This document shows positions 10,301 to 22,449 of a stretch of DNA of 64,000 bases, piece by piece (the first letter of the stretch is position 1; each line of letters opens with the position of its first letter). The DNA comes from Marchantia polymorpha subsp. ruderalis (Eukaryota; Streptophyta; Marchantiopsida; Marchantiales; Marchantiaceae). Both the position numbers and the translations under genes were made by a program. The notes below the pieces were generated by a model. The model made no database searches. It was not told the origin of the DNA and saw nothing but the letters and a program-made list of their open reading frames with translations. The stretch is from positions 20,046,001 through 20,110,000 of the forward strand of contig AP031357.1 in assembly GCA_037833965.1 (NCBI GenBank), given 5' to 3'.

Positions 10301-10619
10301 TTCTCTCGAAGACTTCATAACCTCGTAGCAGGGAGGTGCAAACATGGTGGCTTTGTCCAGCGGGCTCATTCTCGAGTTCTGGTGATGACTCGCATGAAAC
10401 AATGCTCATCCGCCACTGGGCGAGAATAATCGCCACCAACAGTCCCCAGACTTGTTTTGAGAAGGCTGGAAGCTGAACAAAGCCTCACTTGCTGAATCAT
10501 GTTGAAATGATAATCATGTACTGAGAAAGTCGAGGTATGTATGTAACTTTTGCTGTGGTTAATCCTCGGTCATGAAATATCTGAAACTCTTGCCCTAGAC
10601 AAGTTTGAGTACCATATGT
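7341..10619. other. Intergenic, no recognised gene
   Basis: The composition changes from GC-rich to AT-rich at about 7340. Several short frames exist, but none has a recognised domain. The longest, an ATG frame at 7877-8320 (+, 147 codons, ends HCKL), has unremarkable composition and overlaps another frame at 8203-8538. I see no repeats or RNA genes. Confidence 0.5.
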
Positions 10620-10627
10620 GTGTGCTC

Positions 10628-11267
10628 TAGGCCTCGGCAAGGTAAGGTAACCTTTAAGGGGTACTAGGTAAAAGGGTAAAAGAGAAGGGTAAAAGTTAGA
10701 GGTTTGGCTATAGGGTAAAGTAAATGTAGAGCGAAATAGGTTACCCGATAACTATCGGGTTATCCTCGTAACCTTGAAAAACAAAAACGTGTACTTCTCA
10801 AAATTACTCAGAATGTAATTCTGCACATTCTCCTTGACGGGATCCAGAAAGCAAGAATGCAAGTTTAAGCCGAATTGGTAATTCTGACCTCAATCGTTGT
10901 TCTGCATAATCTCGTGAAAGCACAAAGTGATAAGGAGATAAAGGTTAAGCTCTTGCACATGACGGATTTGACACATATGATCTGGAGAGTTTCCATTCTA
11001 TGGAGAAACTGTATTAAACGAGTAAACAAAACTGAACTTTTACCCTACTTTTTTACTCTAAAAGGTAGATTTACCAGGTAACCCTTTGTTAAAGGCCATT
11101 TTTAACCTTGTAAGACTACGTACTAGGTAACCGGGTAATTACACCAAGGTAGAGATAAAGGGTAAAGGTAAACAATAGTGGTGCAAGTAAGGTAAAAGGT
11201 AAGGTAAGGTAAAGACAAAGGCCTATGCATTACCCGATTACCTTTTACCTTATCTTGCCGAGGCCTA
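10628..11267. mobile_element. Non-autonomous hAT-like DNA transposon (640 bp)
   Basis: The terminal inverted repeats begin TAGGCCTCGGCAAG at both ends and extend to about 23 bp with one mismatch (10628-10650 and 11245-11267). They are flanked by an 8-bp target duplication with one mismatch, GTGTGCTC at 10620-10627 and CTGTGCTC at 11268-11275. A TAGG-type terminus with 8-bp duplication fits the hAT superfamily. The subterminal 100-200 bp on both sides are full of GGTAA/TTACC motifs, which in known hAT elements are the kind of repeats that bind transposase. An 8-bp-arm hairpin (ACCCGATA/TATCGGGT) sits near 10742. There is no transposase ORF, so it would need one in trans. Confidence 0.8.
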
Positions 11268-11275
11268 CTGTGCTC

Positions 11276-12385
11276 TGACGATTAAATGGAGCTGCTCTAA
11301 TGTGATGCCCGAATAAAAGCAATCTGTAAGTTCCCTCTTAAATATGGGATCTTACATAGAGATTTTATTGTTTGTTAAATATCTTCTCTTTCAGTTCACC
11401 CATAATTTACTCTCACCGGACCTAAGTTCTAATCTATGAAACCTTTCAAGGTATACAAATTACATCTCAGACCTAAAATTCTAGCATGAAGGAGTATCGA
11501 CTCATCACAGCGCGTAGTAACTCCTTCAATGGACGTCACCTTCGGCAGCTCTCAATGTCAAGTGCAAATAGTATACTTTTTGTGCTGCTGAAACATAGAG
11601 TAATTGAGCCCAACAGAAAAATCTTTTGGCGTGATTGCGTCTATAGCTGTGAGCATTTTTTGAAGTCGGGTAATCCACACTCCCAGCGTCTTTCCTCAAT
11701 TTTATTTTGTTGTTCCTCAAATGTGTGCATTGAAGTATGTACTAAAACAACTTTAATTTTCTTGTTAACGACATATTTCAAATAACATAGAGATATAGTT
11801 TTTGAAATACAAGATTCAGCCATTGTTGAAATACTTCGAATTTAATTCGAATACAAATAAAATCAAAAATTTCTAAGAAATTTGAACTGAAAAGTTTTAA
11901 TATGATAGATCTATCATATTTTTTACGTAAAACAGAAATTATGGTATTTATATTCATGAGTAAAAAATGAAAAACAATATATACACAATTGGATCGCGCT
12001 GTAAAGCTAGAGATAATATGTAAAGCAAAGTCATTGTTAAATATATTTTGTAAATGGCATGAATAAATCCAAGATGTTTGAGAATTAAATTCAATAAAAT
12101 TATTTAATAAAAAGAATCTTGATATCAACAATACTATATTACATTTCTACGTTATTCAAAATCTTCACATACCAATGGCTCTAAGAGGGTCAAATACTAT
12201 CGAGATAATCTGCATGCCAAGTTGGGGCCATACTTAAACAAGGATAGTACTCCGAGTGTACAAGGTGGATCAAGTAGCATGACATTTCTTGTAAAGGAAA
12301 CGCATGCCATTTCTTGACAACTTGATCCCACTGACAGATAGTGAGAAAGTGACTCCTTCGCTCAGGTTATCGCAATAACGTGCTT
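11276..12385. other. Intergenic AT-rich DNA, no recognised gene
   Basis: Only short frames in AT-rich sequence occur here, and none is recognisable. The right end approaches the Harbinger relic and may include its decayed terminal part, but no inverted repeat could be identified. Confidence 0.4.
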
Positions 12386-12419
12386 CTCAACATGAGAACA
12401 CCACGGCAATTTTCCTTTG

Positions 12420-13840
12420 CAAATCTACACAATGGATAAGCGAAATGTCATCCCTCTCGCTTTCATATGTATGGTGATATCTTGTATTATTGTCGAAAGA
12501 CAAATGGAGGAGGAGGAACTGTTTTTGAAATTCTTCTATGTGTTCAAGGGATTGTTGAAGCAGTTGTAAAAGAATTGGGAATGGTATTTCACAATCGGGC
12601 TCCAAAATAGATTTGGCGTCGGAGAAAACACCGAGGTTTTGCAGATACTGTCCTCTTGGGAACATATTCAGAGCGGGAATTTGTGAGAAGATTTCAAATT
12701 TTGCCAACGACAGTTGAATTTATCGTAGGATTAGTAGGTCTGGAGATGAAGAAGTATGCACAGGGTGAGAGAATTGAGCTTCGAGACACGATAGCTGTGC
12801 TTTAAATCAACTAGGGACAAGGAATTTTCTCACGACGTGTGGTGATTTGTACGGCATCAGTGAAGGGCTTGCTTCTATTATTGTAAGAGAATTTTGTGCG
12901 ATACTTGTAAGAATAAAAATTCTGTTGTTTGTGTCTAAGTGGATTGCAAGTAATATTAAAGAAGTTGCCAATCGGTTTGAAAAACTTCATGGAATTCCAA
13001 ATATTATGGGAGCTATAGATTGCAGTCATATAGCAATAATTGCTCCATCTCAAGACAAGTAAGTATTTTACAACAGGAAAGAATTCCATTCATGCCTTCT
13101 GCAGGGGGTCGTTGATCCGGAGTATGTCTTTTGGAATTTTGATTTTGGTTGGGCAGGTCTCAACATGATTATAATGTCTTCAAAAATTCTGTATTAGAGA
13201 GACAAGTGATGAAAGGCAGGTATTTTCCTCACAAATTAATTGGACATGCAGCTTATCCTTGTGAGGTCATACATGTATATTCCTTACAAGGCAACCAAGG
13301 AGGACTTGGAACGGTAGAAAGCTCATTGGAATTTTGAGCAGTTATTTACACAAATGTGTGTAGAAAGAGCATTTGGTAACTAAAAGCTTGGTGGAGAATT
13401 TTTCTCCGCAGGATCGATATGTCATTCGACACAATGCACATATCCTCATTGCGTGCATTTTATTACACACTTTTTGTATAATGCACAAAGATTGGGTTGA
13501 TCCTAATCTGCATTTAGAAGAAGAGGAGTGTCTGGAACAAGACCAAGTTGGTCGATATGGACAGTTTAGAAGTGAGTCAATTCAAAGGATTGCAGATTAT
13601 GAAAATCAACAACTACATGCCGTTAAAGATGGTAACCGAAATGCATATTCAGTACAAAATGGTGATGAGGAGATCAAGAATTTTCCTAATGTTAGTATGA
13701 AAGAGGAGCCAGATATGCATTTGTTAAAAGAAGGTATAAATACGCAAGACGTGTTAGCTAATGTTTTATTTACAGAGCATGTCATGCAAAGCATAGGAGT
13801 ACATGATATTTATTGGGATTTAGACGATAATGTTTGTTAG
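12420..13840 (+). pseudogene. PIF/Harbinger (HARBI1-like) transposase relic
   Basis: The coding relic is spread over three frames with several stops. Plus-strand segments show the DDE_Tnp_4 hallmarks. FEKLHGIPNIMGAIDCSHIAI (about 12976-13040) carries the first catalytic Asp. A GSQHDYNVFKNS-like segment at 13150-13190 carries the second. LIGHAAYPCE (13228-13268) and QGNQGGL (about 13290) follow the usual HARBI1 order, though the usual GD before AYP is altered to GH. The C-terminal segment (13373-13840) includes RYVIRHNAHILIACILLHTFCI, typical of the HNxxC... end of these proteins, then an acidic tail. The N-terminal helical part can be traced back to about 12420. These transposases cut and paste DNA with TWA target sites. 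This copy cannot encode a whole protein. Confidence 0.75.
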
Positions 13841-15972
13841 GAGAATACCATGTATCACAATTTGTCCAAGTTTTTCTGGCTAAGAATAATACCCATTGTC
13901 ATTTTTGAATTAAGTCCTTGTTCTTTGTGAGCATTTACCTGTCGGGTACATACAATGATACTTAGAGCACCGACTGTTTGACTAAGCTCCATCTGCTTAA
14001 AACGTATTCTACTATTACGATGTTGCGTTCGGTGCAAACACTGCAGGTGGATGCACAGAAGCAAGTACGTATGATCTGATTAGATCGTGTGAGACACCAA
14101 GAATGAATGCACGCTTTACATTCTTACTGAAAGTTGTTGTGGAATATGAGCAGCCCGGCACTGCAAAAGACTTGGATTTGCAGATGGTTTGAAGCAGGAC
14201 GATGAACTCTGATACCCATTTCCATTTAGCATGTGTGTGACCTAATGGGAATCAGATAATACATGACACTAAAAATGAAAATAGAGTGGTGTGTGAGGAA
14301 GTTTGACTCTTTAATAGCAGGAGTTTATGTGTTTTGAAAATGCAGGCTATTGGTATTGTATGACGATGATATGAGAACTTTCCCTAGGAAACAAGACTCA
14401 TCATTGATCCATATGAAAACGAGAGGGCAATGTTTAGACTGTGACTCACATTTGAAAGCACGTGGATCCAAACCTGTGACTTCAAAAGACCTGTTTGATA
14501 CTGCCGCAGTCCACCCTCTTTCACTGTTTTTCCGTCTTGAAGAGTTTCGAATGCTTAACAACTTTTTAGTGATTTTTTGAATAAGTTCAAATTATTTTTT
14601 TTCTTCTAAGTGACGAAGGTCAGCTATGATCAAATGAAAGTGGCCTAGTTGAATTGGATGACAGCGAACCTGGATCAATGATTGAAATTTATCTTTTGTG
14701 TAAGGTTTCATTGTTAATACGAGACAAAGCCGATTGGTGCAGTAAAGTGGAAATATTGTGGACGTATGATTAAGCAACAGAGATGAGCACCATGATTCAA
14801 ATTCCATGAATCACGATGTGGCTGCATGTTGGATTCAGTTTCGTTATCTTGAATTTTCAGCTGTGTAGTGATGCTTTCTCAAACAATTTGCAGTTTATTT
14901 ATAGCAGTCAACTTCAGATCCAATCATTCAGGATCAACTGCAGTCAACGTGTAAAAGCCCCAAATCATTTGAAAATAAGTGTATATCATGGAGTGTGGAG
15001 TCGGTTAATTTGAAACATGAGGTGAATTTCAGTGTAGATGGAAATAGATTAAGTGGAAAATGTAGTTCCTAAAGACCACCAACTGCAGTCATGAAGCTTC
15101 ATGATTGCAGTGAAGCTCACCGTCACTATTAACTTCCCTGCTTCACTTCGAGTTCATTCTCAGACCTTTGATTTGTAACTACTAGTTACAAGTCCCCCAA
15201 AATTTTAGTTTGAACACGGGACTTCTGTACTTCCACATTATTGAATCTACTTGGTTGACTTCCCCTGCCTGGTTAATATTTATAGGTTCTTACGACCAAA
15301 ATATTGCTAGAATACTGAGTACTGATACTTACATACAATTGAAGGTCAATAATCTCCTCGGTAACTGAAGTCATCTAGAACAAACAAGATTCCACAATGT
15401 CATGAAAGGCGTCCTAGGAAGAGCCATTGTTTTATGGTTTGCTTCCTAGTCAAGAAAGATATATAATGAGATATTGAAAATGGTAGCATCCTTATCAGAA
15501 ATTCTCATAGTGTCAGACTGTCTATGCGTATCACAAGAACATCAAACAAAGACGCCAACGTAGATTGAATGAATTGAGAGCAAATCAGATACCGAGAAGT
15601 GAAATTCGTGTTTGCTCATAAGTTAGTTAAGAGAATGAAGGAGGTACTTTGGTGTTCCGTCATTTGTCAATAAATACGAAGTCATCTGGCACTGCAGCTT
15701 TCTTAAACTCATACTCAAAACTTTACTTCAATTAAAACTCCACAAAACACTAGCTTTCACTAAGTACATAAGACTACTGTACTACTTCAAATTCACTATT
15801 CAAAACAAATTCATTACATGTGAAAATAGTATGTCAATTGCCAGAAAAGCTATTTTTTCCCTGCACTGCGCCGATAAGTTGAGATATCAAAGATGGCATG
15901 TCCCAAGAATCTAATCGAGATACATTCTTCTCTATCTTGTTTCCTATGTCTGCAACTGCATCAACTAAATTT
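13841..15972. other. Intergenic or Harbinger interior, no recognised gene
   Basis: This segment lies between the transposase relic and the trihelix relic. Short frames only. A 28-bp near-perfect palindrome at 15083-15110 is centred on ATGAAGCTTCAT, with one G-T mismatch pair. Confidence 0.4.
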
Positions 15973-16850
15973 TCAAGGATAGAGAATACTCTCTTGACCT
16001 TGTTTCACAGTCGTTTTATCCTTTGGTCGAGGTTTCAAAAGTGGTCCTTCGACACCACTTGTTACTTTTGAACTAGAGTACTCCACATTTTCTGGATTGT
16101 AAGTCCTCTCGAGAGACTTGTCAAAAAACGAATCATCTTCAACTGGACGCGGATTATCACTACCGGATACATCTGCATGAATAGCCTTCTTCACATGGAT
16201 AGAATTTCCATAATGCAGGTCGAGCTTATCATAGAACTTACATGTTATATTCCGGTCATTAGCGCTTACAACATTGTGCAACTTGTCTTTCTTGTACTTG
16301 CTAAACTCAGCTAAATACTTCTTCTTACAAGCTTCTCAAGTCTTGAAGAAATTGCGACAACTGACCACCATTTTTTTCTACAGCTTGATCCAAGTATTCA
16401 CTCTTGACCATGACAACAAATACAAAGGTTGGTCTCACCATCCGACCAACTTAGTTCAATAAACTGAGATCTTGTAAACAAACCACAAAAGCTACAAATT
16501 CTATCTCTGAAAACTAAATACAATCAATCGTATTGGAAGAAACTGAGCCAAAATTCTGGAAACTACATAGAATGAAGAATCTGTACATAAACTATAACTC
16601 GCCCCAAAAAGACAACCCATCAAATTCGTTTGTCTTCAACTTCATCACATCACATATGAGATTGCAGATTAGACATTATCTTAATAAAGGAATGTAAAAA
16701 ATTACCTTGCTTGCCAGAGTCTGCTTTAAACCCCGAATCCATCTACTGTTTCAATAAAATCAAAGTTCTCGTTTGTTCGTCGGTCCATAGAACCTTGCTG
16801 TTAAGATCGTCATTGTCATCCTCGTCCAAAATCACCACCTGATTCGCCTT
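15973..16850 (-). pseudogene. Trihelix/Myb-SANT-like DNA-binding protein relic
   Basis: On the minus strand, about 16830-16745 encodes an acidic stretch then LWTDEQTRTLILLKQ, the first helix of a trihelix/SANT-like domain, followed by a stop. After a gap, about 16345-16210 carries KKKYLAEFSKYKKDKL and then NITCKFYDKLDLHYG. That matches the third-helix end of the trihelix pattern (CKKK..L...YK...FFDELD..G). A low-complexity tail rich in Pro, Ser and Lys runs to 15973. The pieces are in different frames with stops, so it is broken (an intron between 16745 and 16345 is possible). PIF/Harbinger elements carry a Myb/SANT-like second gene, and the Harbinger relic lies 2.1 kb away in convergent orientation. 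Confidence 0.55.
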
Positions 16851-16869
16851 CATCTTACTGCCTTTTATC

Positions 16870-17974
16870 GTTTTGGGAGGATTTTGCTTCTTTGTGAACC
16901 TTCCGTATTTTTGTATCACTTTTCGAAAGTCTTAGCAGTGCTTGCTACTCCAATTGGTTGTCTTTCTCTAAAACTTTTCCACTGTTCAGAACTTTCATGT
17001 CACGTAAGGTTGATTTTTGTACATTCTCGCAGTGTAGTTCCTGAAATAAAGATTTTGCGGGGAAAGTAAGATTTGACGTAACTCTCGGTTCCAAGGCAGG
17101 AGGATACCTAACCGTTAGCAGTGGCTGACTCCACTAGAAATTGAACGCTACACTCCTTGCCACGGGACAAGATTGCTGTGAAGAGTGCCCATACAATAAG
17201 CTTCAAAAATTGGATTTCAGAGTCTAAATCTTTGGGCTGGGAATCAAGTAATCTATCAATTTAACCCAAATTACTCGATCTATCCATCCGATCATTTTGA
17301 GGCATTGATCTCCAAGACAAAAAATTCTCCATGGTGTCTTACTCAAAATAACAATCTAATTGCTGAACGCTTGACGACTGCTTTCGATACTACTTCACCT
17401 TCTACGTACGGAAGTACTTCTTTATTTGTCAACACTATTGAAATATTTACAACAAATTTTTTCCACATGCATCAATTCTCTCAAGTAGAAATTTCACTCC
17501 TTCTACCTACGCCAAGAGTACTCCGTCCATATGTTCGAGCAAAATTTAGCATACCATAGTACGATACTCTCCTCCACGTCGTAGAGAAAAACAACTAGAG
17601 TTGAATAAGAGTCACATGGCACTCCATCCAAATCGCTAGAATATCTCAAAAGTTGCTCTTTGAATATAGCCCTTGGATTGCATTTATTAACCTTCACGTA
17701 GACGCCAACTCAGCAACAAGTTATCGAGCATTTAAAACAAGACTTTGTTTTAGTACTTGGTACTCCACTGTTTTGTAAAGCAAGAGAGTACTAGTTCTGA
17801 AGATTCCTACGTACGCACGATTTCAAGAACAATACCTAACTTGCCTAAGTAGAGTACCAAAACAAGAAGACTCCTTCACTAGAGTACTTGAAAAGTACAT
17901 GGAAGAACATGATAAAGTCAATGCGGTCTACCACACCCACCTACTGTTCTGCTGTACTATACCACATTGCAAAC
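16870..17974. other. Intergenic, no recognised gene
   Basis: AT-rich with short unrecognised frames only. Words based on GTACTC/GAGTAC recur between about 17505 and 17895, but no clear repeat unit could be defined. Confidence 0.4.
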
Positions 17975-17982
17975 CACGACGG

Positions 17983-18337
17983 TTGGCTTGGCCACGGTCC
18001 AGTTAACAGTTAACCGGTCCGGAAAATTTGTAGACCGGTTAACCGGTCCAGGATTTATCGTTAACGGTTAACCGATTAACCATCGGTCCGGACCCCTACG
18101 TGATCGATGGGGAGGGGCTTTCAAACCCAAAAATTCTCGATGGCAGAGGGAAAGAGGTGGGACGCGACTCAAATGAACCCACGGTTGGACGTTCAGAGAC
18201 TCTAGCTGAGTTGTACCAATTGAAAAAATTTACTTGCACTGAATCACGAATTGAGTACCTTGCTAGTCTGATTTTGCTGCCAGAGGAAAAAATTCCCCGG
18301 ACCAGTTAACCGGCGGTCCGGACCGTGGCCAAGCCTA
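17983..18337. mobile_element. Second hAT-like MITE (355 bp), just upstream of histone H3
   Basis: The termini are TTGGCTTGGCCACGGTCC on the left and the inverse of TAGGCTTGGCCACGGTCC on the right. They are flanked by 8-bp duplications with one mismatch, CACGACGG at 17975-17982 and CACGAGGG at 18338-18345. The subterminal regions are rich in GTTAACC and ACCGGTCC motifs, many self-complementary (for example 18029-18078 and 18297-18320). There is no transposase. It has the same superfamily-level design as the 10.6-kb element but a different sequence. It ends 363 bp before the H3 start codon. Confidence 0.7.
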
Positions 18338-18345
18338 CACGAGGG

Positions 18346-19111
<766 letters not shown>

Positions 19112-21174
19112 GAAGGTCGATGAAGAGCCAAGAATCGGGACTTCCAGGGTTGACGTCAATGCCAGGTCGTTGAGGATGATCGACTGTTCTCCAACCCCGA
19201 CGTGTACATATATACGAACACATCATCTACCACTGTTCCAGCCAATCAGGCCATCTGCGAATACCAAAATAGCTGTCACCAACCTGACACATACCGTGGG
19301 GTCAGAAGTGTACCCGGGATCGAACAGCTACATGTCTATTTGATGCTCAGTCTGGTTGCTGGCTGTGAAGAAGACGATACGGTGTCTGTGATTTAGTGTA
19401 TCACTCACCGAATTTAAATCTTCGATATACAGAATCAAGGTTGCAGAGTTATGCAGAGCAGGATTCATATCTGTTGCTCTGTACTGAATAGGTTTCTCTT
19501 AAATTTAAAACTTTTCTCCACAAGTGTATTCGCACCTCTTCGTCATCTGCTAGTTCGTAGTGATTTGCTGCAAACTACTTGTGGTTCGAAATGTATGAGT
19601 TGTGAAGAAAGACCTGGCAGTACTGAACTAGAACATAAAATTCTGCTCCTCATTCACAATTAAAGTTGTAGATTGCCTGCAGGCATTGGTTGATGTCACT
19701 CCTTATCAATTAGAAATCGTAACAATCACTTCCCATGCAGTTCAGATTCCAATCAGACGTTACTTTTCTGGGCCTTGATCGCTCACAGGATCGCGCGAGT
19801 GTAAGCAACCACTTACCAGGTGGGATAGAACAATTGAGAACGAAATCAAGCAACTCCAAGTAAGAATCTCAGCAGTAATATAACTCCCACTGTTAGCAAA
19901 ACGCACTGTCTGTACGAAAGAGAAGAGTTTATTCACCTGGTGACAGTAGTTGACGGCGTGTTAACATTCTTCCATGCTGGACTTTTCCTGCATTCACTAG
20001 ATCGTACAGTGGATGTCTCGAGTGCGCAATCCCCGAGCCTTGACCCTTCGTCATACCAGCACGATGTGCTGTAGTGCGTAGAACAAGTTCCCGTTATCGT
20101 TACAGCTACATCCATCTTTCGATGAGACTGTTTTACACCGACTTCCAATCCAATTCTTCTGTGACTTAGAAAATACGAGGAGGATTCCTGATCAGATTTT
20201 TCCTGTCAAGCATACCTGTTCAAAGCCCGCGCACCAATGTTACTGTGCTGGATAATCTCGACTCCAGAAGAATACTCAGCTCAAGAAATTGAGTACTCAG
20301 CACAATTTTGGAACCTGGGACAGATTCTCAAAATTCCACATCTTTCTCGAAATACGAAACATGTTCTTTAGAAACATCCTACGCCCGATTTGTGACGAAC
20401 GCAGTCAGCACAACAGATGGATTGACTTACTAAGAACAACGTATTTCAGAAATGGGTCCGTCATATTCGAATGAAAACGTCGCGAGGACTGGCGTCTCTC
20501 CGACTTTGTCAAGTTTCAGGAGTCTGTCCACAATGTCATGTTGATATCATCATTCAAAATTTCGTCGATCCAGATTACTTTCTAGCAAAATTGATCAGAT
20601 CACGGCGGGCATTTTGAATTGGTGCAAACACGGAAAATAAGAACTTGACGAAATCAAACACATTGAGAAAGCAAAGTCATAAAAAAATGTTGAAAATTGC
20701 GTCCAAGGAGTTTGTAAACGTCCTCGAATTTCGTCGAACAAGAGCAGAACTATGTCGTAAGAACCATAAGGTGTGCAATACTTTTCACGTTCACAGTTTT
20801 GGAGTACGTAATGTACGAGACTTTAGAGTACATAGTTTGTGCAAGTCGACTTAAATTATTGTGCGCCGAGGAGGTTTGCAATTCGAATGCTTCAAGCGCT
20901 GATCTCTTTCTTCTTTGATTAGACAAAAGTCAAGCCTTTTAGCTCATAACGATCACTCCGTGAAAGAACCAAGCGAAAAATGACTCAAATTAAAATTATT
21001 AATTGCTTCCATGATAATAGTATTGTTCCATCTCTAACTAAACTGATAAGAAAGGAGAGCATGAAAAATATCGCGAGGTAAATGTTATTTAACCCTGGGT
21101 GTACAGTTTAACCTTGCAATTAGTAATCACTTAGAGAACATTCAAGTGTTGAAAATAGAGAAAATGAGTAGTTT
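19112..21174. other. Histone 3' flank and intergenic DNA
   Basis: No recognised gene occurs here. H3 transcripts in plants are polyadenylated, but I could not fix a poly(A) site. The rest is short frames with no domain. Confidence 0.4.
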
Positions 21175-22103
21175 TTGAAAGAATCAAATAGCAGGAAATC
21201 AATGTTCATTGTGAATGACAAGATGTTTATTATCACTCTTTACAAGTTTACATACATTCCATATTCGCAGTGCATGGATCATCGTAGTTCACTTCATAGT
21301 TAGTTTGACTTTGCAATTAACGCACAGTCATCGTAACACTTGGTTAAATAACCGCTACCTACTAAAATTCTAAGAGTTTCACATAAGCAAGTGATAGTAA
21401 CCTCACGTAAGATGGTGTGTTAAATCCCAAGTGATCTTCAAGAAAGTGTAACTTCCAACGTATTCCTTAAAGACTTGAACAGGTGTCTTGACTTCCACGT
21501 CATGATCTTTAAGAGAGTGTTATTTCCAACGCATTCCTTAAGGTTTTGAACGATTTTCATTTCACAATGGTGTGATGCCGATGTGATTCAGAGCTCACCA
21601 TTGAGTTTTTTTGTTCTTTAGAATAAGATTTGACCGTAGTAGAGCGCTTGGTGTCTCTTGATTCTACTTCATTGTGTTGTAAATGGTGCTCTCAAAGCTA
21701 TAATTGGGTATTGAAATCGTTGCAATGAAGAAAAGCTATATAACCAATGAAGTATATAATGTAGCATCAACTGCCAATGACAGTATGACATTGTAAGTGC
21801 AATCCAGGATTCATTGGAAGACAAACCGACTAACATGTTCCCAAATTAAATTTTGTTAGAACTTTTTATATAAAACTTTGTCGATGCAAATACAGTACTA
21901 CTAGGTTTATTTCAATATTTTTTCTAAATATAGCTTTGCAATACCTAATATTTACATATTAACTGTCACTTGTAAAAATACTTTCAATCATGTTGTATTT
22001 GTCTTGATTATCTCCAACAAGCAACAACATATATAGAGTAACACATATAGAGTAACACAATCGCATACTTGTCATGAATGATTCATTAGTATATTTTACT
22101 AAA

Positions 22104-22426
22104 GGAGCCGCTAACCAGCACTCACCTTTGGCTAACCACCACTCACCTGTCTATATAGAACCCCTAGGCTCGTTTTCGAGGCCTGTGATTGGCTGGAATC
22201 ATTTAATATTATCACGAAAAAATTAATTTGCCGCCGCCAGAAAACCATTTTTGTATCAAATATTTTTTGAGCTATTGTCTATCTATCTTCTTCAATATCG
22301 GGAGATGCGGGAAGTTGCTGGCAATGTCGAGCATTGTGACCAGATTGACGGCACCTTCCACATCTTTTTTGGGGTCTCACAGGTGAGTGGTGGTTAGCCA
22401 AAGGTGAGTGTTGGTTAGCGGCTCCC
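22104..22426. mobile_element. Mutator-like MITE (323 bp) with 9-bp target duplication
   Basis: The ends are inverted repeats of about 46 bp (GGAGCCGCTAACCAGCACTC on the left, near-identical inverse on the right with one extra G at the tip). They are flanked by the exact 9-bp direct repeat TTTACTAAA (22095-22103 and 22427-22435). A 9-bp duplication with long terminal inverted repeats is the Mutator pattern. Each terminal repeat contains a tandem pair of about 21-bp GCTAACCANCACTCACCT units, so it is itself duplicated. The middle has no ORF. Confidence 0.8.
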
Positions 22427-22449
22427 TTTACTAAACCCTATGCTTTTCT

